A DNA stretch of 13,585 bases from JBBIND01 sp037444075 (lineage in GTDB: Bacteria > Acidobacteriota > Terriglobia > Bryobacterales > Bryobacteraceae). The notes under the pieces were generated by a model, which worked only from the letters and a program-made list of their open reading frames with translations, was not told the DNA's origin and ran no database searches. This document shows positions 7,890 through 13,560 of the stretch, one piece after another. How positions within the stretch are numbered: position 1 is the stretch's first letter; each line of letters starts with the position of its first letter. The stretch is from the NCBI GenBank assembly GCA_037444075.1, contig JBBIND010000089.1:1-13585 (forward strand), given 5' to 3'. A program made the position numbers and the translations under genes.

Positions 7890-8900
7890 ATGACTCTATG
7901 TCTGACGTGCCTTCGTCTTCTGTCTCCAGTCATGCTGGCGTTACTTGTGGCGCCGCAAGACACTGGGGCCGCAGCGGAGGACCGGAGTTCAACCCAGCGT
8001 GAACCTCGAGTTTCCGTCGCAAAACCGGCGCCGGATGCTCCCGAGGACAGGCGTTCCAGCCATATCCGCATCGATACCACACTGGTGCTCATCAACGTTA
8101 CGGTCACCACGCCCATGAACCAGGTGGTGACGGGTCTCGACAAGGAACATTTCCGGCTGTTCGAGGACCGCGTGGAACAGGAAGTCTCGCAGTTTTCCAG
8201 TGAGGATACCCCCCTCTCCGTAGGCCTGGTTTTTGACGTCAGCGGCAGCATGGGCAACAAACTGCAAAGAGCCCGGCAAGCCGCCGCGCAGTTCTTCAAA
8301 ACGGCGAACCCGGAGGATGAGTTCTTCCTCCTTCAGTTCAGTGACCGGCCGCAACTGATGGTTCCCTTCACCGTTCAAACCGAGGAGATTCAGAACCGCC
8401 TGGCCTTCGCACAATCCAAGGGCCGCACGGCGTTGCTGGATGCTCTTTACATGGCGATGGATCACATGAAGAAGGCTCGCAACCCTCGCAAAGCCGTGCT
8501 GATCATCTCCGACGGCGGTGACAACAGCAGCCGTTTCACAGAGAGCGAGGTGAAGAACATGGTGCGTGAAGCCGACGTGCAAGTGTACGCCATCGGCATC
8601 TTTGAGCACATTTCCGCCCGTGGCCGCACCGCCGAGGAACTTTCCGGACCCAGCCTCCTGACCGAACTCGCCGAGCAGACCGGCGGACGACACTTCCCCG
8701 TCGAGAATCTGAACGATCTTCCCGATATCGCCGCCAAGATCGGCATCGATTTGCGCAACCAATACGTGCTCGGCTACGCGCCAACCAACCGGGAGAGGGA
8801 CGGCAAATACCGCCGCGTGAAAGTGGAACTGGTGCAACCTCGGGGTTTGCCGCCGCTGCGCGCATACTACCGGACGGGATACTATGCGCCTGTTCAATAA
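7890..8900 (+). CDS. VWFA-related Acidobacterial domain protein, secreted (copy 1)
   Basis: 336 residues from the ATG at 7890. An upstream TTG at 7857 adds only 11 residues and would spoil the signal peptide (MTLCLTCLRLLSPVMLALLVA). A linker to about 60 is followed by an N-terminal beta segment (IRIDTTLVLINVTVTTPMNQVVTGLDKEHFRLFED is its core), then a von Willebrand A domain. The metal-ion adhesion site is intact: DVSGSM (D116, S118, S120), the Thr in KGRTALLDAL and the Asp in IISDGGDN. The C-terminal RNQYVLGYAPTNRERDGKYRRVKV...YYRTGYYAP is the hallmark of the family, which is greatly expanded in Acidobacteriota. It probably binds protein partners outside the cytoplasmic membrane; specific function is unknown. 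It overlaps copy 2 by 17 nt. Confidence 0.92.
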   Translation: MTLCLTCLRLLSPVMLALLVAPQDTGAAAEDRSSTQREPRVSVAKPAPDAPEDRRSSHIRIDTTLVLINVTVTTPMNQVVTGLDKEHFRLFEDRVEQEVSQFSSEDTPLSVGLVFDVSGSMGNKLQRARQAAAQFFKTANPEDEFFLLQFSDRPQLMVPFTVQTEEIQNRLAFAQSKGRTALLDALYMAMDHMKKARNPRKAVLIISDGGDNSSRFTESEVKNMVREADVQVYAIGIFEHISARGRTAEELSGPSLLTELAEQTGGRHFPVENLNDLPDIAAKIGIDLRNQYVLGYAPTNRERDGKYRRVKVELVQPRGLPPLRAYYRTGYYAPVQ

Positions 8901-9819
8901 GTGCCTGGCAACGGTCGCCTTGTGCGGGCTTCTAGTGGGGCAGGAAGAAGCTGTTTTCCGCGCCGACACTCGCCTGGTTGTGCTGCACGCCAGCGTGGTG
9001 AACAGGCACGGCCACCTGGTGACCAACCTGCAGCGGCAGGCTTTCCGGGTCTTCGAAAACGGCGCCGAGCAGCAACTGGTCATGTTCCGCCGCGAGGACG
9101 TGCCGGTGTCGATGGGCCTGATCATCGACAACAGCGGCAGCATGCGCGACAAACGGCGCAAAGTGGAATCCGCGGCCCTGCTGCTGGTGAAGGAATCCAA
9201 CCCGGACGACGAAGTCTTCATCGTCAATTTCAACGACGAAGCCTACCTCGACGTTGACTTTACGGGCGATGTCAAGAAGCTCGAAGAAGGCCTGACGCGC
9301 ATCGACTCACGCGGAGGAACGGCCATGCGCGACGCCCTGAGCATGTCCATCGACCACCTCAAGAAGAAGGGCAAGCGCGACAAGAAGGTTTTGCTGATCG
9401 TCACCGACGGCAATGACAACACCAGCCAGATTTCACTCGAGAAGCTCGTTGAGAAAGCTCAGCAGGCAGAAGTGCTCATCTACACGATTGGCTTGCTCAG
9501 CGAGGAGTCGCGCCGGGAGCGCAAGCGCGCCGAGCGCGCGCTGAAGGCCCTGACGGAGACCACCGGCGGGCTGGCCCATTTCCCCGGCGAACAGGAGCAG
9601 GTGGAACAGATTGCCGTTCAGGTGGCCCACGAAATCCGCAATCAGTACATACTGGCGTATTCTCCCTCCAACCAGGTGATGGACGGCAACTACCGCCGCA
9701 TCAAGGTCGAGGTGAGAGGTCCCAACCGCCCGGTGGTCCGTACGCGCTCGGGCTATTACGCCACGCCCACCTCCGCGCAGGCTGCCGCCGCACCGGCGTC
9801 TCCGCAGGTGAGGCCTTAG
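8884..9819 (+). CDS. VWFA-related Acidobacterial domain protein, secreted (copy 2)
   Basis: 311 residues; ATG lies within the 3' end of copy 1, with GGGA five bases before it. A short signal peptide (MRLFNKCLATVALCGLLVGQ) is followed by the same layout as copy 1: the ADTRLVVLHASVVNRHGHLVTNL segment region, then a VWA domain. The metal site is intact: DNSGSM (D82, S84, S86), Thr in RGGTAMRDAL and Asp in IVTDGNDN. The end shows IRNQYILAYSPSNQVMDGNYRRIKV and RSGYYATP. A long Ala/Pro tail (about 295-311) is unlike copy 1. The two are diverged tandem paralogues read from one transcript and may form a heteromeric surface or periplasmic binding unit; that is inference. Confidence 0.93.
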   Translation: MRLFNKCLATVALCGLLVGQEEAVFRADTRLVVLHASVVNRHGHLVTNLQRQAFRVFENGAEQQLVMFRREDVPVSMGLIIDNSGSMRDKRRKVESAALLLVKESNPDDEVFIVNFNDEAYLDVDFTGDVKKLEEGLTRIDSRGGTAMRDALSMSIDHLKKKGKRDKKVLLIVTDGNDNTSQISLEKLVEKAQQAEVLIYTIGLLSEESRRERKRAERALKALTETTGGLAHFPGEQEQVEQIAVQVAHEIRNQYILAYSPSNQVMDGNYRRIKVEVRGPNRPVVRTRSGYYATPTSAQAAAAPASPQVRP

Positions 9820-9820
9820 A

Positions 9821-10030
9821 ATGTCCGCCTTGCTCTGGCAGGCCAGCCGCGGTTACCGTCTCGCCCCGTGGAAGAGTCCGTATTGGCGCTGGAGGCTCGA
9901 GACGTATCTGGGCGTCGAGGCCAAAGAGTTGGACTTCAGGGCGTTCTGGCGCCTCGCATGGACGCACCGCGCGGCGCTGCTGAGGTATCTGCGCTGGGCC
10001 TCGCGGATGAGGACCGCGCACGGCAGCTAA
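9821..10030 (+). CDS. Small Trp/Arg-rich protein of unknown function
   Basis: 69 residues. Its ATG begins one base after the stop of VWA copy 2 and has GTGAGG seven bases before it, within the end of that gene, so coupled translation is likely. The sequence is rich in Trp and Arg (RGYRLAPWKSPYWRWRLETYLG, then FRAFWRLAWTHRAALLRYLRWASRM) with no signal peptide and no clear membrane helix. Such a protein could be an amphipathic membrane-associated or nucleic-acid-binding peptide, but I recognise no family with certainty. Its tight fit into the operon is the main evidence that it is real. Confidence 0.6.
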   Translation: MSALLWQASRGYRLAPWKSPYWRWRLETYLGVEAKELDFRAFWRLAWTHRAALLRYLRWASRMRTAHGS

Positions 10031-10056
10031 ACTGCTCCGGCCGCGCCTCGCGGGCA

Positions 10057-10113
10057 TTGCAGGTTGCTGAGAGATTCTTCCGGTGTGTCCGGGGGGCGAA
10101 CTTCAGCTTGCCC
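10057..10113 (+). repeat. Dispersed repeat, short copy (left of the Cys-rich gene)
   Basis: TTGCAGGTTGCTGA (10057-10070) and GGGGCGAACTTC followed directly by AGCTTGCCC (10093-10113) recur in the same order and orientation at 11001-11014 and 11094-11119. This copy lacks about 65 bases in the middle. It lies in the gap after the small Trp-rich gene, which otherwise shows no feature from 10031 to 10175. Confidence 0.6.
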
Positions 10114-10175
10114 AACGGTTTCGTCAGCAGTCCCCTATGCACTTCGCAGGCGAACGGCGAAACCCTCCACCTTCA

Positions 10176-10793
10176 CTACCCGCTGCAACACTTGCAATAG
10201 GGCTGACCGGCCGAACTCCAATCGCAGCAGGCGTAACTTGGAGGTGAACAGGTCACGCTACACCCTACGCCGCCGGCCGTGATAGAACACTGTGTGGAGC
10301 CCGGCCCTCCCGAATCACAATCACATTGTGGCGCTGGCTGCCCCCCATTGCCCTCCCGCAGGGCCGTGATGTGATCCGCAGTAAGGGGTGTCCGTTCTCC
10401 ATACCTGGCGATGCCGAAAACGCCGAAGGACTCCCAATCCCGCCAGTTCATGAGCGGCCGGGGCAGGGGCTTCTCCGGAAAGATGAAAACCCTCCTCGTG
10501 CCGTCATCGCCTATGATCGCCGCCAAGCCCTCCGAAACCAGCAGCCGGCCGCGGCCGGACCAATCGGCGGGCAAGGCATGACCGCGGACGTGCTGGAGGA
10601 CAAGCACAAGTTGACGGGAAGTCTCAGACACGTTTGTCCGGCTCTCCAACACAATCACAGACTCCGCCCTCGACGGGGCGGAAGTCAGGATGATCTCACC
10701 GTTGTAGCCATGCACCAGGTCCGGCGCAGTAGGCCCCTGTGCCGACGCCGTTGCCAGCAGAACCAGCGCTAAGCCTATCCTATGCGCTCTCAT
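10176..10793 (-). CDS. Secreted protein with a Cys-rich C-terminal domain
   Basis: 205 residues from the ATG at 10793. GAAGGG sits seven bases before it, and the signal peptide (MRAHRIGLALVLLATASAQG) starts there; an ATG 33 bases upstream would bury the signal. The middle (about 20-155) is a predicted mixed fold with a beta-rich start (EIILTSAPSRAESVIVLES) and no motif I know. The last 50 residues hold ten Cys with Gly/Ser spacing: CDCDSGGPGSTQC, GVGCSVTCSPPSYACC, YCKCC. This pattern suggests a disulfide-knotted extracellular domain, and I have the impression of similar tails in other acidobacterial secreted proteins. It is transcribed from a promoter with a poly-G spacer and is flanked by related repeats on both sides. 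Function unknown; surface, adhesive or toxic roles are all possible. Confidence 0.75.
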   Translation of the reverse strand: MRAHRIGLALVLLATASAQGPTAPDLVHGYNGEIILTSAPSRAESVIVLESRTNVSETSRQLVLVLQHVRGHALPADWSGRGRLLVSEGLAAIIGDDGTRRVFIFPEKPLPRPLMNWRDWESFGVFGIARYGERTPLTADHITALREGNGGQPAPQCDCDSGGPGSTQCSITAGGVGCSVTCSPPSYACCDWSSAGQPYCKCCSG

Positions 10794-10868
10794 AGGACAC
10801 CCTTCCCCCTTTTGGCTCAGATTCAAACCAACCAGTAACTACTCGGGTAGGCATCACGGTAACGCCGC

Positions 10869-10942
10869 CTACGGGAATTATACTGCCCCCCCCCCCGCAC
10901 AGGTCAAGAGAAATATAATTAACGATTATCAAACTATAAACC
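10869..10942 (-). promoter_or_regulatory. Promoter with an 11-bp poly-G tract in the spacer, likely phase-variable
   Basis: Read on the minus strand: an AT-rich block (10911-10940, only 4 of 30 bases G or C) that could be an UP element, then TTGACC (10907-10902), a 19-base spacer, and a perfect TATAAT (10882-10877). Eleven of the spacer bases are an unbroken G run (10896-10886). The transcript would start near 10870, leaving a leader of about 77 nt before the ATG at 10793. Slippage in a homopolymer placed between -35 and -10 is a known switch (for example neisserial porA). The optimum is 17 nt, so loss of one or two G would be expected to raise expression. The switching itself is inferred. 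Confidence 0.65.
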
Positions 10943-11000
10943 TCGGAGGAGTGGTCTCCGCCTGCCCTGATGAGCCGCCGTGGGAACCTCATAGTGCGCC

Positions 11001-11119
11001 TTGCAGGCTGCTGAAAACGCGTTCCTGTGGTTCCTGGACGCACCAGGCTGGAGCTTATGCCAGCCGGCAAAACAACGACTTACGTTCCCGTGTGGGGCGA
11101 ACTTCGGTCAAGCTTGCCC
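11001..11119 (+). repeat. Dispersed repeat, long copy (right of the Cys-rich gene)
   Basis: TTGCAGGCTGCTGA (11001-11014), TTCCCGTGTGGGGCGAACTTC in part (about 11085-11105) and AGCTTGCCC (11111-11119) match the short copy at 10057-10113 in order and orientation. The two copies bracket about 890 bp that contain the Cys-rich gene and its promoter. It runs straight into the tandem repeat that leads to the transposase remnant, so it is probably part of the same mobile element family. Confidence 0.6.
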
Positions 11120-11120
11120 G

Positions 11121-11190
11121 GGAAACTGGGGAGGAAACTGGGAAACTGGGGACGGAAACTGTGGAAACTGGGGAGGGAAACTGGGGACGG
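11121..11190 (+). repeat. Tandem GGAAACT repeat upstream of the transposase remnant
   Basis: GGAAACT occurs six times, at 11121, 11133, 11141, 11154, 11163 and 11176. Spacings of 12, 8, 13, 9 and 13 alternate, which makes roughly three copies of a 20-22-bp unit (GGAAACTGGGGA plus GGAAACTG). The last unit runs into the conserved leader of the transposase. Not a CRISPR: the spacers are far too short. Confidence 0.8.
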
Positions 11191-11208
11191 TAACCAATTG
11201 CACAATTT
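11183..11208 (+). repeat. 26-bp transposase-leader repeat, copy 1
   Basis: This segment begins GGGGACGGTAACC and ends GCACAATTT. It is identical to 13535-13560. AATTG and CAATT within it form a small inverted repeat two bases apart. It lies 39 bases before the start of the Y1 transposase remnant. Confidence 0.9.
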
Positions 11209-11247
11209 CAGGAGATCCTTCCTGCCTCGCCCCCACACTACTGAGAT

Positions 11248-11391
11248 ATGGCTCGAACAGCGAGGGCTGTCGTGGTGGGTCTGCCTCATCACGTCACGCA
11301 AAGAGGCAACAGTTGCCAGGACGTTTTCCGCACGCACAACGTCCGCAAAGTCTACCTGGAAGCTTTCTCCGATCACGCCGCTCGATTCGAA
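11248..11391 (+). pseudogene. Truncated REP-associated (Y1/IS200-like) transposase, 5' fragment
   Basis: The ATG opens MARTARAVVVGLPHHVTQRGN, the characteristic N-terminus of the REP-associated tyrosine transposases, and continues QDVFRTHNVRKVYLEAFSDHAARF. Family likeness stops near residue 48. The catalytic HUH motif (usually within an MTNHVH context) and the active tyrosine are absent, because the sequence passes at once into the ribosome site of the lipoprotein gene. The frame runs on to 11616, but that part overlaps the lipoprotein and is not transposase. It is a dead stump left by a deletion. Confidence 0.8.
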
Positions 11392-11416
11392 TCCTCACCT
11401 GTTGTTAGGAGGGAAT

Positions 11417-11758
11417 ATGCACAAACGCTCACACTTCGCGCGCACGTTCGCGGTTTCATTCCTAATGGTGGTGCTCGCGGCTTGCTGGATACCCGAGAAT
11501 TTTTACACCAAGGTCACCCTCAACAAAGACGGCAGCTACCTGTTCGTCTACGATGGCACGTTGACATTCGGGCTGGCGCTTGCCGCCGCTCAACAAGGTG
11601 CCCTCAGCGCAAGTGACGAGGCTGAGTTCCGGGCGGAAGGGGACAAACTCAGGCGGGTACCGGGATTCAAGAGGGTCGACTACGAGGGCAGGGGGAGGTA
11701 CAAGGTCCATTTCGAAAAGGCAGATAACCGTGGAGAGCCATTCTATTTCCCCTCCTAG
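11417..11758 (+). CDS. Lipoprotein, N-terminal half of an amber-split gene
   Basis: 113 residues. AGGAGGG sits just before this ATG, and a lipoprotein signal starts here (MHKRSHFARTFAVSFLMVVLAAC, lipobox LAAC with Cys23). Starts further upstream would put transposase-leader sequence into the protein. The mature part (NFYTKVTLNKDGSYLFVYDGTL, then LAAAQQGALSASDEAEFRAEGDKLRRVPGFKRVDYEGRGRYKVHF) is a beta-rich envelope protein of no named family. The frame ends at TAG 11756-11758, and the next 87 codons in the same frame continue the domain, so this is probably a truncated product unless the stop is read through. Its original promoter may have been lost to the transposase insertion or deletion. 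Confidence 0.7.
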   Translation: MHKRSHFARTFAVSFLMVVLAACWIPENFYTKVTLNKDGSYLFVYDGTLTFGLALAAAQQGALSASDEAEFRAEGDKLRRVPGFKRVDYEGRGRYKVHFEKADNRGEPFYFPS

Positions 11759-11761
11759 GAG

Positions 11762-12025
11762 ATGAAGTTGTTTGCGATTCCTCCTCAGGCGGATCGCACC
11801 GTCACCGTCACGGCCGTCCGACCGAGCCAGGAGGACATTCAGCAACTCAATTCTATCGGTGCGAAGATAGCGGGAACCTTGAGTGTGTCGATCGCGAACG
11901 GCGTCCAGGTTGTCAGGCACAACGCAGAAAGTGAGCCAACATTGTTCGGCTTGCTCGGTGCCTACAGATGGCAAATCAAGTCTCCGAACGCCGATCCCGT
12001 GATTGTAGTCAAGCCCGTATCCTAG
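11762..12025 (+). CDS. C-terminal half of the amber-split lipoprotein
   Basis: 87 residues in the same frame as the lipoprotein, separated from it only by TAG GAG. It has no signal peptide, and its content (LFAIPPQADRTVTVTAVRPSQEDIQQLNSIGAKIAGTL, LFGLLGAYRWQIKSP are fragments) reads as the second half of one envelope domain. The only SD-like bases (AGGAG, 11757-11761) touch the ATG with no spacing, which argues against independent initiation. The stop lies in a perfect 10-bp palindrome, CTCCTAGGAG (11752-11761). Most likely a recent nonsense mutation; readthrough or a sequencing error are alternatives. Confidence 0.55.
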   Translation: MKLFAIPPQADRTVTVTAVRPSQEDIQQLNSIGAKIAGTLSVSIANGVQVVRHNAESEPTLFGLLGAYRWQIKSPNADPVIVVKPVS

Positions 12026-12081
12026 TGCTGCGCGAGGGGGGTGTGAGGAGTCCTGGTTGTCAGACACGAGTCCGAGGGAAC

Positions 12082-12489
12082 ATGAAACTCGAGAAAACAA
12101 GAAATAACACGCTGAGGGTATCCTTCCCACTCCTTTTTACGCGGCTGACTCTCGCCTGTCTGCCGGCCGTGGCCCTGGCGCAGCGGCGCAGCGGCCCGAG
12201 CGACGCGGAAGCGTGCGCCGCCTGCGGGACTTGCGCGGGCGGGATGATCATCGTCCCGCTGGTCATCATCGCTCTGAACATCGCTCTGTTGGTCTGGGTC
12301 GCGCGCGACGCCAAGTCGCGCGGCATGGACAGCTCGGTGCTCTGGATGATTCTAGTCATGGTGACGAGCGTGATCGGACTGACCATTTACCTCTTCTCCA
12401 GGCCGCAGGGAAACCTGGTTCGATGCGCAAACTGTAATAACCAGCGGCTGCAAGCAAGCGCCAGATGTCCGCATTGCGGCAACGCCTGA
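12082..12489 (+). CDS. Membrane protein with PLDN-like segment and C-terminal zinc ribbon
   Basis: 135 residues. GAGGGA is three bases before the ATG at 12082; the frame is open further upstream but lacks a start with a ribosome site. A signal-like segment (about 11-33, LRVSFPLLFTRLTLACLPAVALAQ in part) is followed by a Cys cluster CAACGTC (45-51). Membrane segments lie at about 55-73 and 86-105, the second ending in VIGLTIYLFSRP, which resembles the phospholipase-D-nuclease N-terminal (PLDN) membrane motif. The C-terminus has a zinc ribbon, CANC and CPHC (C115, C118, C129, C132), which should face the cytoplasm. Function unknown. It overlaps the YidD-like gene by 25 nt. Confidence 0.75.
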   Translation: MKLEKTRNNTLRVSFPLLFTRLTLACLPAVALAQRRSGPSDAEACAACGTCAGGMIIVPLVIIALNIALLVWVARDAKSRGMDSSVLWMILVMVTSVIGLTIYLFSRPQGNLVRCANCNNQRLQASARCPHCGNA

Positions 12490-12794
12490 AACGTCCTGAG
12501 ACGTACCTGACGGTGGTGGGCGTTCTCGTGGCGTTGGCCGCGCTCGATTCCTGCCGCCGCCCGGCCAGCCAGGTTACGGTGCGTCTCTACGTTGGCGTCG
12601 TCGGTGTGTACCAGGCGCTCGGACGGCCCTTGCTGGAGGGGTGGATCCAGTGCCGATACCGACCGACTTGTTCCGAGTTCTCGATCCTAGCCGTGCGCGA
12701 GCATGGCATCAAGCGCGGGCTAGCGCTGACGGTCGCCCGCATCCGGTCCTGCACCAGGCAAGTACCGATTGGGACGTATTCCCCGCGGCGTTAA
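12465..12794 (+). CDS. YidD-like membrane protein insertion factor with N-terminal membrane helix
   Basis: 109 residues against the usual 70-90 of the family. The core from about 47 has the YidD signature: YQALGRPLLEGW, CRYRPTCSEFSI (C63, C70), AVREHGIKRGLALTVARIRSC. In standard YidD this membrane-associated protein helps YidC insert inner-membrane proteins and lies beside rnpA and yidC. Here it is away from them and carries an extra N-terminal hydrophobic helix (about 12-28, ETYLTVVGVLVALAAL). The usual DPVP-type end is replaced by GTYSPRR. It is probably a second, specialised copy. ATG at 12465 lies within the zinc-ribbon gene, which suggests a coupled pair. Confidence 0.8.
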   Translation: MSALRQRLKRPETYLTVVGVLVALAALDSCRRPASQVTVRLYVGVVGVYQALGRPLLEGWIQCRYRPTCSEFSILAVREHGIKRGLALTVARIRSCTRQVPIGTYSPRR

Positions 12795-12797
12795 GAT

Positions 12798-12807
12798 ACC
12801 GGCCGGT
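12798..12807. terminator. GC palindrome between convergent genes
   Basis: ACCGGCCGGT is a perfect 10-bp palindrome four bases after the YidD-like stop and 12 bases before the end of the convergent toxin gene. It may contribute to transcription ending in both directions. There is no T tract and no loop, so this is weak. Confidence 0.2.
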
Positions 12808-12818
12808 GTGGTCGCGAA

Positions 12819-13184
12819 CTACCGCTCGACGGGGCCGCCGACGCGGGACGTACTCATGGTCGCGTCTCGGATCACTACGAGAAGTCCAGGCCACTCTGCC
12901 TCGCCGAACCGCTCGATTCCAAGCATCACCGACTGATGGATCTTCAGGCGGTTGGGCTGGCGCAGCCGCACGATGAGGATGCCGAAGTGGCTGGCGGCAC
13001 GATATTCCGTGAAGCCCTTGTCGGTCGTGATCAGCAGGCGGCACTCCCGAACAGCGGCTTCCCAGAGACCCGCATCCGCCATACCCTCGTCATCGGTCCC
13101 GCGGATGTCTTTGACGTCGTGGCCAAGTTCGCGCAGGCGGTACACGGTCATGCGCGGGATGTTCTCGTCAACGAGAATCCGCAT
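12819..13184 (-). CDS. DUF5615 PIN-like toxin
   Basis: 121 residues. The N-terminus RILVDENIPRMTVYRLRELGHDV and the later RLLITTDKGF are the family signature. Acidic residues expected to bind the catalytic metal are D6, E7 and D55, with further acids at D31-E33 and D37. PIN-like proteins of this kind are thought to be RNases that act as toxins. The gene follows the DUF433 gene with only 3 nt between stop and ATG, the standard antitoxin-toxin order. The last 20 residues (ATMSTSRVGGPVER) are a loose tail. Toxicity is inferred from the family and the pairing. Confidence 0.88.
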   Translation of the reverse strand: MRILVDENIPRMTVYRLRELGHDVKDIRGTDDEGMADAGLWEAAVRECRLLITTDKGFTEYRAASHFGILIVRLRQPNRLKIHQSVMLGIERFGEAEWPGLLVVIRDATMSTSRVGGPVER

Positions 13185-13187
13185 CCG

Positions 13188-13421
13188 TCAGTGGCCCAGA
13201 GCCGGCAGCGGCGTCACTTGCTCCTCGGCCAACTCGGCCGCGTAGTCGAGGCAAGCCATGATATCCGCGCGGTCGAGCGAAGGATACTCGGCCAGCAGGT
13301 CTTCCACAGTGTCGCCATTCGCCATCATGCGGACGATCTGGTGCACGGGAATCCGTGTGCCCTTCACGCACGCCTGGCCGTGGCAGATGTTCGGGTCGAT
13401 GGATATCCTCTCGAACGGCAC
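13188..13421 (-). CDS. DUF433 antitoxin
   Basis: 77 residues from GTG at 13421, which has GGAGG eight bases upstream. A GTG at 13436 in the same frame adds five residues but has a poorer ribosome site. The sequence ISIDPNICHGQACVKGTRIPVHQIVRMMANGDTVEDLL is the DUF433 core, and SLDRADIMACLDYAAEL completes the helix-turn-helix-like fold. Products of this family neutralise the DUF5615 PIN-like partner and probably repress their own operon. It is the first gene of a two-gene minus-strand operon. The module sits beside transposase-leader repeats, as expected for a horizontally moving addiction module. Confidence 0.88.
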   Translation of the reverse strand: MPFERISIDPNICHGQACVKGTRIPVHQIVRMMANGDTVEDLLAEYPSLDRADIMACLDYAAELAEEQVTPLPALGH

Positions 13422-13534
13422 CTTCGTGGCCTCCACAACCAGTTTACTCCAGGCCTGCCGTTACTCCTGCATCCACCGGCTGCGCGCCACACGGCTTGCG
13501 GCCAGCGGGTGGGCATTCGCTGCGAACAAAAACC

Positions 13535-13560
13535 GGGGACGGTAACCAATTGCACAATTT
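13535..13560 (+). repeat. 26-bp transposase-leader repeat, copy 2, at the right edge
   Basis: Identical to 11183-11208. Similarity continues, with mostly C/T changes, to the last base of the window (compare 13561-13585 with 11209-11233). In copy 1 the transposase ATG comes about 15 bases after the matching point, so a related transposase gene probably starts just outside the window. Confidence 0.85.

Noticed and set aside
7989..9233. 414-codon open frame antisense to the VWA genes
   Set aside because: It mirrors two clear VWA genes with intact motifs, has no recognisable domain and no ribosome site; long antisense frames are expected in GC-rich coding DNA.
10326..10772. 148-codon plus-strand frame
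   Set aside because: It is antisense to the Cys-rich gene, which has a signal peptide, a ribosome site and a promoter.
10780..11070. Minus-strand 96-codon frame across the poly-G tract, which might suggest a phase-variable coding tract
   Set aside because: It lacks a domain and a ribosome site and covers the promoter and AT-rich block; the G run fits a promoter spacer better.
11121..11190. CRISPR-like array
   Set aside because: The repeat unit is 7-22 bp with almost no unique spacer, there are no cas genes, and it leads into a transposase leader.
11027..11416. N-terminal extension of the lipoprotein frame
   Set aside because: The translation crosses the tandem repeat and transposase leader; the strong ribosome site and lipoprotein signal begin at 11417.
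11968..12081. Upstream start for the zinc-ribbon membrane protein
   Set aside because: It would overlap the preceding frame and hide the signal segment; GAGGGA supports the ATG at 12082.
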